Origin: DATEJJ01 sp039649115
GTDB taxonomy: Bacteria; Actinomycetota; Actinomycetes; Mycobacteriales; Micromonosporaceae
Reading direction: 5' to 3'
Assembly (NCBI GenBank): GCA_039649115.1
Contig: JBBWZQ010000282.1
Coordinates: 15,780 to 79,779 of the forward strand
Length of the DNA: 64,000 nucleotides
The translations under genes and the position numbers were made by a program. The notes below the pieces were generated by a model. It was not told where the DNA came from, searched no databases, and saw only the letters and a list, made by a program, of their open reading frames with translations. Shown here piece by piece: positions 42,906-51,529 of this stretch (the stretch's first letter is position 1; each line of letters starts with the position of its first letter).

Positions 42906-43929
42906 TGATCCATCCCTCCATGTCGCTCGCACCGCCAGCGGCGCGACGCAGGTGCGCACACGTGATGAGATCCAGGTACGCGCATCCGACCGAGCTGAAG
43001 ACCGTTCGCCGCGCGGCCAGGCCGGCGGCCGCCGGCGAATCCAACGCGTCGAGTTCGATCGCCTCGCGGTGCAGCTCGCCGGCCTCGGCGATCGCGGTGC
43101 TCAGGTCTTCGACGATCAGCACGCTCGTCCGCAGCAGGGCCTGGTCCAACTCCCGCGACTCCACGGTGTGCGCGCCCATGCAGTTGATGTGCACGTGGTC
43201 GGGCAGCGCCGTCGAGATCGGCAGCGGATCCACCGACATGGTCGCGGTGGCCAGGATGTCGACCCCACGGCTGGCGTTCTCCGCCGAGTCGCAGACGACC
43301 ACCCGGACGCCGTTCGTCGCGGTCCGCGATACGTGCCGGCCGAACGCCTCGGCGTTGCCTGGGTTGCGGGAGTAGATGCGTACCTCCTCGATGTCGCGCA
43401 CCGCCGACACCCCCCGGTACTGCTGCCGTGCCTGTACGCCCGAGCCGATGATTCCCATGACCTTACCGGCCTTCGCCGCGCACCTGTCGGTCACCAGAGC
43501 CGTCACCGCCGCACATTTCAGGTTGGTCACCGCGGCGCCGTCCACCGTCCCCAGGAACTCCCCGCTCGCCGCGGAGAACAACGACACGACCGAGGTGACC
43601 GTCGCCCCACGACCCCGGGGAGCGTTGGGGGTGCTCGCCTCCGCCAAAGACCGGCTCCGGCTGCGCTCCCCCCGGGGAGCGTTGGGGGTGCTCGCCTCCG
43701 CCAAAGACCGGCTCCGGCTGCGCTCCCCCCGGGCGCCGGGCGGAACGATGGTGGCCGTCTTGTTGATGAAGAGGTCGTAGTCGGCCGAGACGGCCGGCAT
43801 GGACAGGAACTTCGTGCCTGCCGCGTCCTCGACGACCTCGCGCAGCGGAACGACCATCCGCCGGACCGCGCCACTGCGCAGCCCGGCTCGCATCTCGGCG
43901 GCCAGCGACAGAACGACGTCGGAGGTCAC
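42898..43929 (-). CDS. Ornithine cyclodeaminase/mu-crystallin family protein with internal repeat insertion
   Basis: 343 residues, GTG overlapping the upstream stop as GTGA. The Rossmann part is clear: VMGIIGSGVQARQQYRGVSAV, then VRIYSRNPGNAEAFG, VDILATATMS and HINCMGAHTVESREL. The family includes ornithine cyclodeaminase, alanine dehydrogenase and imine reductases that use NAD(P)H. Two in-frame 19-residue copies (GERSRSRSLAEASTPNAPR) are inserted around residues 67-105, in a surface loop before the TSVVSLFSAASGEFLG strand, where relatives have a short turn. It may make a cyclic or N-alkyl amino acid building block. Confidence 0.83.
   Translation of the reverse strand: MTSDVVLSLAAEMRAGLRSGAVRRMVVPLREVVEDAAGTKFLSMPAVSADYDLFINKTATIVPPGARGERSRSRSLAEASTPNAPRGERSRSRSLAEASTPNAPRGRGATVTSVVSLFSAASGEFLGTVDGAAVTNLKCAAVTALVTDRCAAKAGKVMGIIGSGVQARQQYRGVSAVRDIEEVRIYSRNPGNAEAFGRHVSRTATNGVRVVVCDSAENASRGVDILATATMSVDPLPISTALPDHVHINCMGAHTVESRELDQALLRTSVLIVEDLSTAIAEAGELHREAIELDALDSPAAAGLAARRTVFSSVGCAYLDLITCAHLRRAAGGASDMEGWISA
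43613..43733 (-). repeat. Two tandem 57-bp repeats inside the cyclodeaminase-like gene
   Basis: Copies at 43613-43669 and 43670-43726 are identical, and a third copy begins (43727-43733). Each starts with CCCCGGGGAGCG and ends with CGCTCC, so units are bounded by short inverted repeats (GGGGAGCG against CGCTCCCC). The period is 19 codons, so the reading frame is kept. The palindromic ends and in-frame placement resemble a small mobile or REP-like element that invades genes. Confidence 0.85.
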
Positions 43930-45170
43930 CCGGAACCGTCCAGCGCGTCTTCGAGAGCGGACGCGAACGCCTCCGTCATGTCGCTGGTCATGTCGCCACG
44001 CAACATCAGACGCACGCCGGCGTGGCCGCGCGCGACGATGGGAAAGAACATCGCGGAACAGTAGTAGCCGCGCCGGTAGAGCTCCGTGGACAGGCGCACC
44101 GCCTTGTCGTTGTCGCCCACCGTGACGAACTTGATGTGCGAGCCGGTGCCGCGCAGCTCCCGACCCTTGAGGCGCCGGTCGAAGATCTCGATGTTCTCGG
44201 CGAGCTGTCGCTGGCGCTCGGCGAGTTCGGGGCTGCGGTGGACCTCGATGCTGCCGAGACTGGTGCCGACCGCCGCTGTCCTCAGCCCCTGCGACCATCC
44301 CAGCGGACCGGACCGGTACAGGAAGTCGTACTTGCCGGACGAGCCGATCATGGCGATGCCCCCGGTGCTGCCGAACGCCTTGGCGATCGACGCCACCACG
44401 ATGGTCCGGTCGTCGAGCTCCCGGAACACCGACCGCGCATAGCCCTCGCCGTGCGGGCCCCGCGTCGACAGCGCGTGCGAGTCGTCGATGTACAGGAACA
44501 TGCCGTACCGTTCCTGCAACGCCTTGAGGCCGTCCAGGTCGGCGAGACCACCCACCGAATAGGCGCCTTCGCACACGTAGGCCACGCGCGGGTACCTCCG
44601 GCACACGTCCGCCAGGAACTGCATGTCGTTGTGCGGACTGGTGAGTACCTTCGTCTCGTCGGCCACGACCGGCTTCATGAAGTTCATGGAGAAGTGCGCG
44701 AACTTGTCGAACACGACGACGAGCGGTTCGCTGTCGGTGAGGTGTCCCGAGGCCAGCAGCGGCAGGAGGGCAGCGGTGAGGACGCCGCACGATATCGACG
44801 GAAGTACGTAGGCGCCGAACAGCTCCGACAGCTCCGACTCGAGCCGGTGCACGAGGTCGAGGCGGATCCTGAACTCCGCCATGGACAAGCCCGTGGTCTT
44901 CTCTTCGAGCAGCGCGTCCACCCCGGCACCGATGACCGTGGGGTGACTGTTCAGTCCCAGGTACGAACATGAGGAGAGGTTCAGGAACTCGTGCCCGGTC
45001 CGGACGTCCCGCAGCCGGTTCTGGCCGGCCACCGCATCGACCCGGATGTCCAGCATGCCGCTGTCCCGGGCGAGCTTCCACGCGGACTCGCTCGCCGGTA
45101 CCATCCGTTGGTTGTTTCTGAACTGGTGCGGCCCCATGACCGTCCCGTCGTGGTCCACCTGCTCCCCCAA
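43926..45170 (-). CDS. PLP-dependent alpha-oxoamine synthase-like enzyme (AONS/KBL family)
   Basis: Up to 414 residues; TTG 45170 is the longest start, ATG 45137 an alternative. The AONS family features are present: FLNLSSCSYLGLNSHP at the N-terminus, Asp229 and His232 in LYIDDSHALSTRG, the PLP Lys264 in VVASIAKAFGSTGG, and the C-terminal GYYCSAMFFPIV. The family condenses an acyl-CoA with an amino acid such as glycine or alanine with loss of CO2, giving an amino ketone. This is the reaction that closes the carbonylmethylene unit in ketomemicin-type pseudopeptides. The operon also has MaoC and HpcH-type genes, which fits. Confidence 0.85.
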   Translation of the reverse strand: MGEQVDHDGTVMGPHQFRNNQRMVPASESAWKLARDSGMLDIRVDAVAGQNRLRDVRTGHEFLNLSSCSYLGLNSHPTVIGAGVDALLEEKTTGLSMAEFRIRLDLVHRLESELSELFGAYVLPSISCGVLTAALLPLLASGHLTDSEPLVVVFDKFAHFSMNFMKPVVADETKVLTSPHNDMQFLADVCRRYPRVAYVCEGAYSVGGLADLDGLKALQERYGMFLYIDDSHALSTRGPHGEGYARSVFRELDDRTIVVASIAKAFGSTGGIAMIGSSGKYDFLYRSGPLGWSQGLRTAAVGTSLGSIEVHRSPELAERQRQLAENIEIFDRRLKGRELRGTGSHIKFVTVGDNDKAVRLSTELYRRGYYCSAMFFPIVARGHAGVRLMLRGDMTSDMTEAFASALEDALDGSG

Positions 45171-45179
45171 TGTCGTGCA

Positions 45180-46106
45180 CTAGTCGGATGGCGCGGCCGC
45201 GCGCAGGAAACGCCCGAGCCGCGCGAGCGCCTGCCTCGCCTTGGCGAGCCGCGCATGGTGCAGGTGCCAGACATGCACCATGCCGGGCCACACCTCGAGC
45301 GTGACCGGCGACCCGGCGTCCGCCATCTTCGCCGCGAACCGCTCGGCGTCGCTGAGGAGCATTTCGCGGTCCCCCACCTGGATGAGAACGGGCGGGAAGC
45401 CGTGCAGGTCGCCGTAGAGCGGAGACGCGTACGGCGTGCTCGGCGAGACGCCGGCCAGGTACGAGTCGGCCACCATGGACACCACCCGCCTGGTGATCAG
45501 CGGGTCGACCGCCTCCTTGGTCCGGAACGTCTCGCCGGTACCGGCGAGGTCCACCCACGGCGAGATGCACGCCGCCGCGGCCGGCACCGGGAGGTTGCGG
45601 TCCCGCGCCGCCATCAGGGTGGCGAGGACGAGACCGCCGCCGGCGGAGTCGCCCACCACCACGACGGCCCCCGGCGGCCACCCGTCGGCGAGCAGCGCGG
45701 CATATGCGCTCACCGCGTCTTCCAGCGCCGCCGGGTACCGGTGCTCCGGTGCCCGGCGGTACTGCAGGTGCAGCATCGGACAGCGCGCCGCGCGCGCGAC
45801 CTCGGCGGCGAGGCTGCCATGGCTCATCTGCGAGCCGTAGACGTAGCCACCGCCGTGCACGTAGACACCGATCCGTGACTCGTCGACGTCCGGCGGCGTG
45901 AGCACGAACGCGGGTACGCCACCGACATCTCGCTGGCGTACCTCGACGTCCGGCGCGACCGGTGTGCCCCATGCGTCGTAGAAGTGCCTGCCCTCGACGA
46001 TGTCGTCCGGCCACGCGTCCGCCTCGAGCGCCTGCAGCAGGCTTGCCAGTTCGGTCTCATCGTCCGCCGACATGACCGGCACGTCCGGGCCCCTCACCGG
46101 TGACAC
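45180..46106 (-). CDS. Alpha/beta hydrolase, hormone-sensitive-lipase (HSL) family
   Basis: 308 residues. It has the HSL oxyanion motif HGGGYVYGS and the nucleophile elbow GDSAGGGL, with the acid in the DREMLLSDAERF region and His near VWHLHH. Start is GTG 46106 or ATG 46073. It is a carboxylesterase or amidase of unknown substrate, possibly hydrolysing an acyl-CoA or an ester intermediate. It lies 7 bases after the previous gene. Confidence 0.86.
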   Translation of the reverse strand: MSPVRGPDVPVMSADDETELASLLQALEADAWPDDIVEGRHFYDAWGTPVAPDVEVRQRDVGGVPAFVLTPPDVDESRIGVYVHGGGYVYGSQMSHGSLAAEVARAARCPMLHLQYRRAPEHRYPAALEDAVSAYAALLADGWPPGAVVVVGDSAGGGLVLATLMAARDRNLPVPAAAACISPWVDLAGTGETFRTKEAVDPLITRRVVSMVADSYLAGVSPSTPYASPLYGDLHGFPPVLIQVGDREMLLSDAERFAAKMADAGSPVTLEVWPGMVHVWHLHHARLAKARQALARLGRFLRAAAPSD

Positions 46107-46113
46107 GTGCGCG

Positions 46114-47064
46114 TCAATCGCCGACGTTGACCGGGCGCTCCGCCACGACAGACGAATCCACGCCGCGGTGGTAGCGCTCGTGCGCCGCGGCGTCCGGAAC
46201 GTTCAGCGTGACCTCAGGAACGCTCAGCCGGTAGTGGCGGTACCACTTCGCCAGATCGGCACCCTCCGCGAACTGGAACTCGATGTGCCTGATCGGCCGC
46301 TTGCCAGGCTGCCGCGGGTCGGCGAGGTGCGGCATCGATCCGGCGTGCGCCAGGCCGCCGGTCACCTCGTTGTTCAGCACGACCATGACCAGGTCGTTCT
46401 GCAGGTCGACGTCCACGGCCACCGAGTAGTCGGCGAGGATCGCCTCGCTGTACCGCTCCTTCACCGCCACGTTGTAGCTGTGCGGCATCAGTTCGACGAG
46501 ATCGGCCGGGTCCACCCCGTTGGTGCTGCAGTACTCCCGCGTGTTGCACACGATGGGCAGGCCACCGGCGATGTTCGTGTTCGGACCGTAGACGTTGCCG
46601 ATGAACGGTGTCGCGGCATCGAAGTGGACGCACTTCGTGGTGAGGAACTCGCGAGACGTCGTGTGGTCGCTGTTCGGCGTGAAATGGAGGTTCTTGTTGA
46701 AGCCGTCGACATCCATCTTCGCCACCCGGTCGTAGCCCATCACGACCGGGCTGTGCTTCGAGACATCGACCGTGGCCGCGAAGTCGCGGAAGATCGACTC
46801 AAGGTAGTCCCGCGCGACCGCCGCGTCGCCCTCGCGATGGACATCCATGCCGTGCCGGGCGAGCAGCGCACCCGCGCCGTGGCAGACCGCCAGCCCGGCG
46901 CCGTCCGCGACCAGGTCGACCAGTCGCGCCGTGAGCGCGTCGCCCACCGCGCGGAGCTCACCGTCCACCAGTTCGGCGTCGTGGTCCGACACGTCGACCA
47001 TCGACAGCTTCACGATTTCTCTCATCGGGATCTCCACCGTTACCTCCACAGTAGTTGTTGTCAT
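46114..47064 (-). CDS. Uncharacterised protein, possible Fe(II)/2-oxoglutarate oxygenase
   Basis: 316 residues; I do not recognise a named family. Near the middle it reads TTKCVHFDAATPFIGNVYG, giving His147-x-Asp149, and later GGLAHAG with His240 followed by Arg256. This spacing (H-x-D, then His about 90 residues on, then Arg) is that of the metal and 2-oxoglutarate ligands of cupin-fold oxygenases. A GGLPIVCNTREYC segment between fits the usual strand after H-x-D. It is coupled to the HpcH-type gene by an ATGA overlap and lies two genes after a clear oxygenase of this class. The assignment is inference. Confidence 0.6.
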   Translation of the reverse strand: MTTTTVEVTVEIPMREIVKLSMVDVSDHDAELVDGELRAVGDALTARLVDLVADGAGLAVCHGAGALLARHGMDVHREGDAAVARDYLESIFRDFAATVDVSKHSPVVMGYDRVAKMDVDGFNKNLHFTPNSDHTTSREFLTTKCVHFDAATPFIGNVYGPNTNIAGGLPIVCNTREYCSTNGVDPADLVELMPHSYNVAVKERYSEAILADYSVAVDVDLQNDLVMVVLNNEVTGGLAHAGSMPHLADPRQPGKRPIRHIEFQFAEGADLAKWYRHYRLSVPEVTLNVPDAAAHERYHRGVDSSVVAERPVNVGD

Positions 47065-47900
47065 TGACAGAAGTTGTCGTAGAGCTGCAGCATGCGGCGG
47101 GCCTTGAGCACGAAGGGCGGGGCGAGCACCCGGTCCTTCGTCACGGCGAACCCCGTCGCCTCTGCCTCGTAGTCTTTGATCGTCCGCCGGTAGCCCGCCA
47201 ACTCGTCGGGATCCACCGTGAAGGTCTCGGTGATCGCCTCGACCTGCTTCGGATGGATGGCCGCCTTGCCCGTGAACCCGCAGCGCCTCGCGGCCTCACA
47301 CTCCGCCCGGACAACCGTCATGTCCCAGAGCTCGAACGAGTTCGTGTCGATGGCCGGGAGCGCGTGCTTCGCCGCCGCGACACACAGCCTGGCGCGGGCA
47401 TACCCCAGATAGGCTTCGTTCGGCGCATACATCTCGGAGGCCAGGTCCGCCTGCCCGAAAGACAGGCCATCGCTCAGTGCCGCGATCTCGAAGGCATTCT
47501 CGACGGCGTCCACGGTTTCGATGAAGCTGCAGATCTCCGGAGGGTTCGCCAGTCGCGCCAGCAGCGACCGGTAGACCGCGACATCGCCGGCCGTGGCGAC
47601 CTTGGGCACGAAGACCGCCTGCACGACGACCCCGCCGACCCGACCGTCCAACCGGACCAGCGCCTCGATGTCCGGCATGCCGTCCGGCGTACTGAGGCTG
47701 TTGATCCTCAGCCCGAGGCCGGCCAGTCCGGACTCCGACAGGTCGACATCGACCAGGCGGTCCCGTGCCGCGTCCTTCAGGTGCTTCGGGATGGAGTCCT
47801 CGAGGTCCAGCACCACCATCCCGGTACGCGCCGGCGCAGACCTGAGGATCGAGTCGACCCGCAGCGCCGGTGTGTAGAGCAGGCACGGGTGAACCTTCAC
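47061..47900 (-). CDS. HpcH/HpaI or citrate lyase beta-type CoA-ester lyase
   Basis: 279 residues from the GTG at 47900, overlapping the oxygenase stop as GTGA. CitE/Mcl features: YTPALRVDSILRSAPARTGMVVLDLEDSIP, LRINSLST, VFVPKVATAGD, FIETVDAVENAFEIA with the Mg-binding Glu, FGQADLASEM and GKAAIHPKQVEAI. Such lyases join or split a 3-hydroxyacyl-CoA (malyl-CoA type) by aldol chemistry between a 2-oxo acid and an acyl-CoA. In ketomemicin biosynthesis an enzyme of this class condenses phenylpyruvate with a malonyl unit. A similar alkylmalyl-CoA step is plausible here. Confidence 0.87.
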   Translation of the reverse strand: MKVHPCLLYTPALRVDSILRSAPARTGMVVLDLEDSIPKHLKDAARDRLVDVDLSESGLAGLGLRINSLSTPDGMPDIEALVRLDGRVGGVVVQAVFVPKVATAGDVAVYRSLLARLANPPEICSFIETVDAVENAFEIAALSDGLSFGQADLASEMYAPNEAYLGYARARLCVAAAKHALPAIDTNSFELWDMTVVRAECEAARRCGFTGKAAIHPKQVEAITETFTVDPDELAGYRRTIKDYEAEATGFAVTKDRVLAPPFVLKARRMLQLYDNFCQ

Positions 47901-48850
47901 GCGCCGACCTCCCTCCCGAACAAGGCGTTCATCTTCTCCAGGGAGAAGGTCTCGTACCGGATGGGCTCGTACCTGGCGGGCCGCTCCCTGGTGAACTTCG
48001 GGAAGCATTCGATCAGCGCGTCGTCGTTGGCGAGCTTGAAGAAGACGATGGACTGTCGCGGCTCGTGTGCCAGCCTGACCCGGTGCGGCGTCGAGACATA
48101 CTCGTCGTTCGACCAACGCGCCATGAGGTCGCCGATGTTGACGATGAACCAGTCACGCCTGTCCACGGCGATGTCGAGCCAGTTGCCGGACAGGTCACGG
48201 AGCTGGAGCCCCGGACCGTCCTGCGTCAACAGGGTGATCAGGGTACCGTCGCTGTGCTCACCCATGCCCTGGTCGTTGACGAAGTCCTCGTCCTGCCCCG
48301 GGTAGTAGTGCGAGCGGAGTGAGTCGTTCGACCGGTCGGTCCGGGTCGCGAAGAAGTCACGCGGCAACTCCAGAGCGACGGTCAGCAGCTCGGCTATCGC
48401 GTTGGCCGCCATCTCACATGCCGCGAAGTACCTCTTGAGCGCGCTGCGGAGCTCGGCTCCCCGCGCGTCGGCGGGGAAGGGCAGGTCCTCGGCGTCGTCG
48501 AGAATGAGCCGGCCGGCGCTGAACTTCTCCACGTAGTCCGACGGCATGCCCTGCTTGCCGGTGTACGCGAAGGCGTTTTCGGACAGCAGTGCGCTGTACC
48601 CGTACGGGCTGTAGTCGTTGTCGCCGCGGGCGGTACTCGTGCGCATCGCGTGTTCGCGCTTCTGCTCCGCCGGGCGGCGGAAGAACTGGAGCGAGGCGTC
48701 GTAGGCATCGTCGAAGATCTCCCGCCGGATCCCGTGGTCGCGCACCACGAAGAACCCGACCTCGGTGCACGCCTGGGATATCTCGTCAGCGACCCGCGCC
48801 TCGTCCCCGTGCCGGGTCCGCGCCAGACTGATCACCGGAACTGCGTTCAT
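47897..48850 (-). CDS. Isopenicillin-N-synthase-like Fe(II)/2OG dioxygenase
   Basis: 317 residues. N-terminal domain VPVISLARTR and VGFFVVRDHGI. Fe ligands His199 and Asp201 (GEHSDGTLITLL) and His256 (STPHRV), and the 2-oxoglutarate-binding Arg265-x-Ser267 (PRQSIVFF). It would hydroxylate, desaturate or otherwise oxidise an unactivated carbon. Its 5' end lies 65 bases within the MaoC-like gene, an unusually long overlap in this operon. Confidence 0.9.
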   Translation of the reverse strand: MNAVPVISLARTRHGDEARVADEISQACTEVGFFVVRDHGIRREIFDDAYDASLQFFRRPAEQKREHAMRTSTARGDNDYSPYGYSALLSENAFAYTGKQGMPSDYVEKFSAGRLILDDAEDLPFPADARGAELRSALKRYFAACEMAANAIAELLTVALELPRDFFATRTDRSNDSLRSHYYPGQDEDFVNDQGMGEHSDGTLITLLTQDGPGLQLRDLSGNWLDIAVDRRDWFIVNIGDLMARWSNDEYVSTPHRVRLAHEPRQSIVFFKLANDDALIECFPKFTRERPARYEPIRYETFSLEKMNALFGREVGA

Positions 48851-49361
48851 CTAAGCCTCCTGTCATGGACACCAGAACCGTCCGCGTGAAATCGATGACC
48901 TGTGTGCCGTGCTGGTTGCGCCCCACCGTGTGCACCGTGACGACGCCTTCCCCGGGCCGTGACGTGGACGGTCGCTTCGCGACGACCGTGGTCTCCGCGT
49001 ACAGCGTGTCTCCCACGTACACCGCAGCGCTGAGCCGTACCCGGTCCCAGCCCAGATTGGCGACGGCCTTCTGGCTGATGGTCTTCACCGTCATCCCGTT
49101 GACGATGCCGAAGGTCACCAGGCTCGACACCAGCAGTTGCCCGAACTCGGTCTGCGCCGCGTATACGCCGTCGATGTGCAGCGGATGCTGGTTGAGGCAC
49201 AGCAGCGAACTCCAGATGTTGTCCGCGGCGCAGATCGTCCTACCTGGACGGTGCTCGATGACGTCGCCGATCACGAAGTCCTCGTAGAGCAGCCCGCTGT
49301 CCTCGCGGAAGCGGCCGGGCCCGACCTCGACGTACGCCGACATTCTCGCGTCGACCTTCAC
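48786..49361 (-). CDS. MaoC-family enoyl-CoA hydratase/dehydratase
   Basis: 191 residues from the GTG at 49361 (GTGA overlap with the LeuA-like stop); an internal ATG at 49343 is possible. Hot-dog fold features: YEDFVIGDVIEHRPGRTI, the hydratase motif with Asp and His in AADNIWSSLLCLNQHPLHID, GMTVKTISQKAVANLGWDRVRLSAAVYVGDTLYAET. It would dehydrate a 3-hydroxyacyl-CoA or hydrate an enoyl-CoA. Placed between an alkylmalate-type synthase and an HpcH-type lyase, dehydration of an alkylmalyl-CoA is a reasonable guess. Confidence 0.84.
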   Translation of the reverse strand: MKVDARMSAYVEVGPGRFREDSGLLYEDFVIGDVIEHRPGRTICAADNIWSSLLCLNQHPLHIDGVYAAQTEFGQLLVSSLVTFGIVNGMTVKTISQKAVANLGWDRVRLSAAVYVGDTLYAETTVVAKRPSTSRPGEGVVTVHTVGRNQHGTQVIDFTRTVLVSMTGGLDERSSGDQSGADPARGRGAGR

Positions 49362-51118
49362 CGGGCAGCCTCCGGTGAGCCCACCGGGTACGGCGAGGTG
49401 TGGCCGACCTCGGTGAGCGCTCCGGCCCGGTGCAACGCCGACAACACCGACTTCAGCGCCGCGATCGGCGCGGTCGGGGCCAGGCCCACTCCCCACACGG
49501 ATCGCTGATCCACGGCCAGTTCCGCGTAACACACCTTCGGGGTACCCGACGCGATGCCGGTGTCCGCGCCGGTGAGTCGCTCGACTTCCGCCCGGACTCC
49601 GCGGCGCTCCAGGGCGCTCAACAGTGCGGCGACCGGGTTGTCGCGGCTGTCGAGTTCGATCGTCGCGGTGCCAGCGACGGTGACGGAAATTGTGCTTCCG
49701 GCACCTCGGGTCCGGACGGCGGCGTTGCTCTCGCAGTACTCGGACCGGAAGAGCTCCCAGACCCGGCCCGGCGCCACCTCCGTACCGGTGATCTCGGTGA
49801 CGCGTTGGATGATTCTGGCGAAGTCGACACGCAGGCCGGTCGGCAGGTCCAGGCCCCATCCGGCGTGCAGGACATGGGCGATGCCACCCTTGCCCGACTG
49901 GCTGTTCACCCGGATGATCGCCCGGTAGTCGCGGCCGACGTCCCGCGGGTCGATCGGCAGGTACGGCACCCGCCACGCCAGGTCCGAGGTGGCTCGCCCG
50001 GACGTCCTGGCCTCGTCCGCCAGGCTCGCGAGGCCCTTGGAGACTGCGTCCTGATGGGTGCCCGAGAAGGCGGTGAACACCAGGTCACCGGCGTACGGGT
50101 GGCGGGAGTGGACCGGCATCTCGTTGCATTCCTCGACAACGCCGCGGATCGCGGCGATGTCAGAGATGTCGAGTTGCGGGTCGATCCCCCGGCTGAAGAG
50201 GTTCAGCGCGAGAGTGACCAGGCAGACGTTCCCGGTCCGCTCGCCGTTGCCGAACAGGGTTCCCTCGACCCGGTCCGCCCCCGCCGCGATCCCGAATTCC
50301 GCGGCGGCCACGGCCGTACCACGGTCGTTGTGCGGGTGTACCGAGAGGATGATCGAGTCACGCCGGTCCAGGCTCCGGTGCATCCACTCCACCTGGTCGG
50401 CGAAGACATTCGGTGTGTGCATCTCCACGGTCGTCGGGAGGTTCAGCGTCAGCGGCCGGTCCGGCGTCGCGTCCACGACCTCGGCGACAGTGTTGGCTAT
50501 CTCCAGCGCGAACTCGGGCTCGGTGACGTTGAAGGTCTCCGGCGAATACTCGAACCGGATGTCGGAGCCGACCGCCCCGTCCGCCAGCCGCACCATCGCC
50601 TGCGCGCTGTCCCGCGCCAACTTCAGCACCTCCGCCGCGGTCAACTTGAACACGACCTCGCGCCACAGGCAGGCCGTCGCGTGGCACAGGTGCACCATCG
50701 CGCGGTCGGCGCCGCGGACCGCCTCGAACGTCCGCTCGATGAGGCCCGCCCGCGCCGGCGTGAAGACGGATACGGTCACATCCTCGGGGATGCGGTCGTT
50801 GGTGACGAGGTCGCGCACGAAGTCGAATTCTGCTTCGCTCGATGACGGGTAACCGACTTCGATGTCCTTGAAGCCCATCCTGACCAGGAGCTCGAACATC
50901 GACCTCTTGCGCCGCAGGTCCATCGGGTTCGCCAGCGCCTGGTTGCCATCGCGCAGGTCGACCGAACTCCACAGTGGTGCCCGACCGACCGAACGCCCGC
51001 TCCACGTGCGCGACGCGGGCGCGAGCATCGCCGGTGGGTCGTCGCGGACGTACCTGTGGACCGGCATGACCGACGCTCGTTGGGGATTCCACCACGGCTG
51101 TACCGACTGATCCGCCAT
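49358..51118 (-). CDS. 2-isopropylmalate synthase-like enzyme (LeuA family)
   Basis: 586 residues from the ATG at 51118, with AGGGG seven bases upstream. LeuA family features: VDLRDGNQALANPMD with the metal Asp, GFKDIEVGYPSSSEAEFDFVR, HxH metal motif SVHPHNDRGTAVAAAEFGIAAGADRVEGTLFGNGERTGN, and a C-terminal regulatory domain. This is the actinobacterial long type I. It condenses a 2-oxo acid with acetyl-CoA. A copy that heads a specialised operon usually makes an extended or alkylmalate-type building block (for example benzylmalate or homo-amino acids). Its start codon overlaps a weak copy of the operator. Confidence 0.87.
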   Translation of the reverse strand: MADQSVQPWWNPQRASVMPVHRYVRDDPPAMLAPASRTWSGRSVGRAPLWSSVDLRDGNQALANPMDLRRKRSMFELLVRMGFKDIEVGYPSSSEAEFDFVRDLVTNDRIPEDVTVSVFTPARAGLIERTFEAVRGADRAMVHLCHATACLWREVVFKLTAAEVLKLARDSAQAMVRLADGAVGSDIRFEYSPETFNVTEPEFALEIANTVAEVVDATPDRPLTLNLPTTVEMHTPNVFADQVEWMHRSLDRRDSIILSVHPHNDRGTAVAAAEFGIAAGADRVEGTLFGNGERTGNVCLVTLALNLFSRGIDPQLDISDIAAIRGVVEECNEMPVHSRHPYAGDLVFTAFSGTHQDAVSKGLASLADEARTSGRATSDLAWRVPYLPIDPRDVGRDYRAIIRVNSQSGKGGIAHVLHAGWGLDLPTGLRVDFARIIQRVTEITGTEVAPGRVWELFRSEYCESNAAVRTRGAGSTISVTVAGTATIELDSRDNPVAALLSALERRGVRAEVERLTGADTGIASGTPKVCYAELAVDQRSVWGVGLAPTAPIAALKSVLSALHRAGALTEVGHTSPYPVGSPEAAR

Positions 51119-51303
51119 TGTTGAGCCCCTCGCATCGTGAACAGGAATGACCACAGGGGGGGCGTCGCGGTACCTCAAGCCCTCGCCCGGCCAGCACCGA
51201 CGATCGTTTCGAGAAGGGCTTCCGCCAGGCCGGCGTACGGGGCGACGTCGACGGTCGTGCTGAACCACCCCCCACAGGTGCCGCTCCCGGTCGACGCGGT
51301 GGC

Positions 51304-51342
51304 GGCACGGTCGAGTGTGGCAGTTGTTCAACGATTGGGCAA
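51304..51342 (-). promoter_or_regulatory. Promoter with GntR operator in the spacer, for the LeuA-headed operon
   Basis: On the minus strand: TTGCCC (51342 to 51337), a 17-base spacer and CACACT (51319 to 51314). The spacer holds the operator, 51323-51335, read on plus as GTTGTTCAACGAT. The 39-base module matches 16360-16398 at 35 positions. Confidence 0.65.
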
Positions 51343-51529
51343 CCCCCTGTCCGATGTGCGGGGGCGGCAGGTCGCGCCGGTGCTCCCGCCGACCGGGACC
51401 GGGCGCCGCCCCGGAGGTGTCCGGAACCGGACTGTTCCGTGTGTTGTGGCCAAGAAGCCCGGACCTGGCGTGCTTTGGGACAGGCCGCGAGTGCCGCCGG
51501 CAGGTTGTGCGCCGGAGGGCCGCGGGGGA

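Noticed and set aside
43613..43733. CRISPR-like repeat
   Set aside because: Only two full directly abutting units with no spacers, and they are in frame within a gene.
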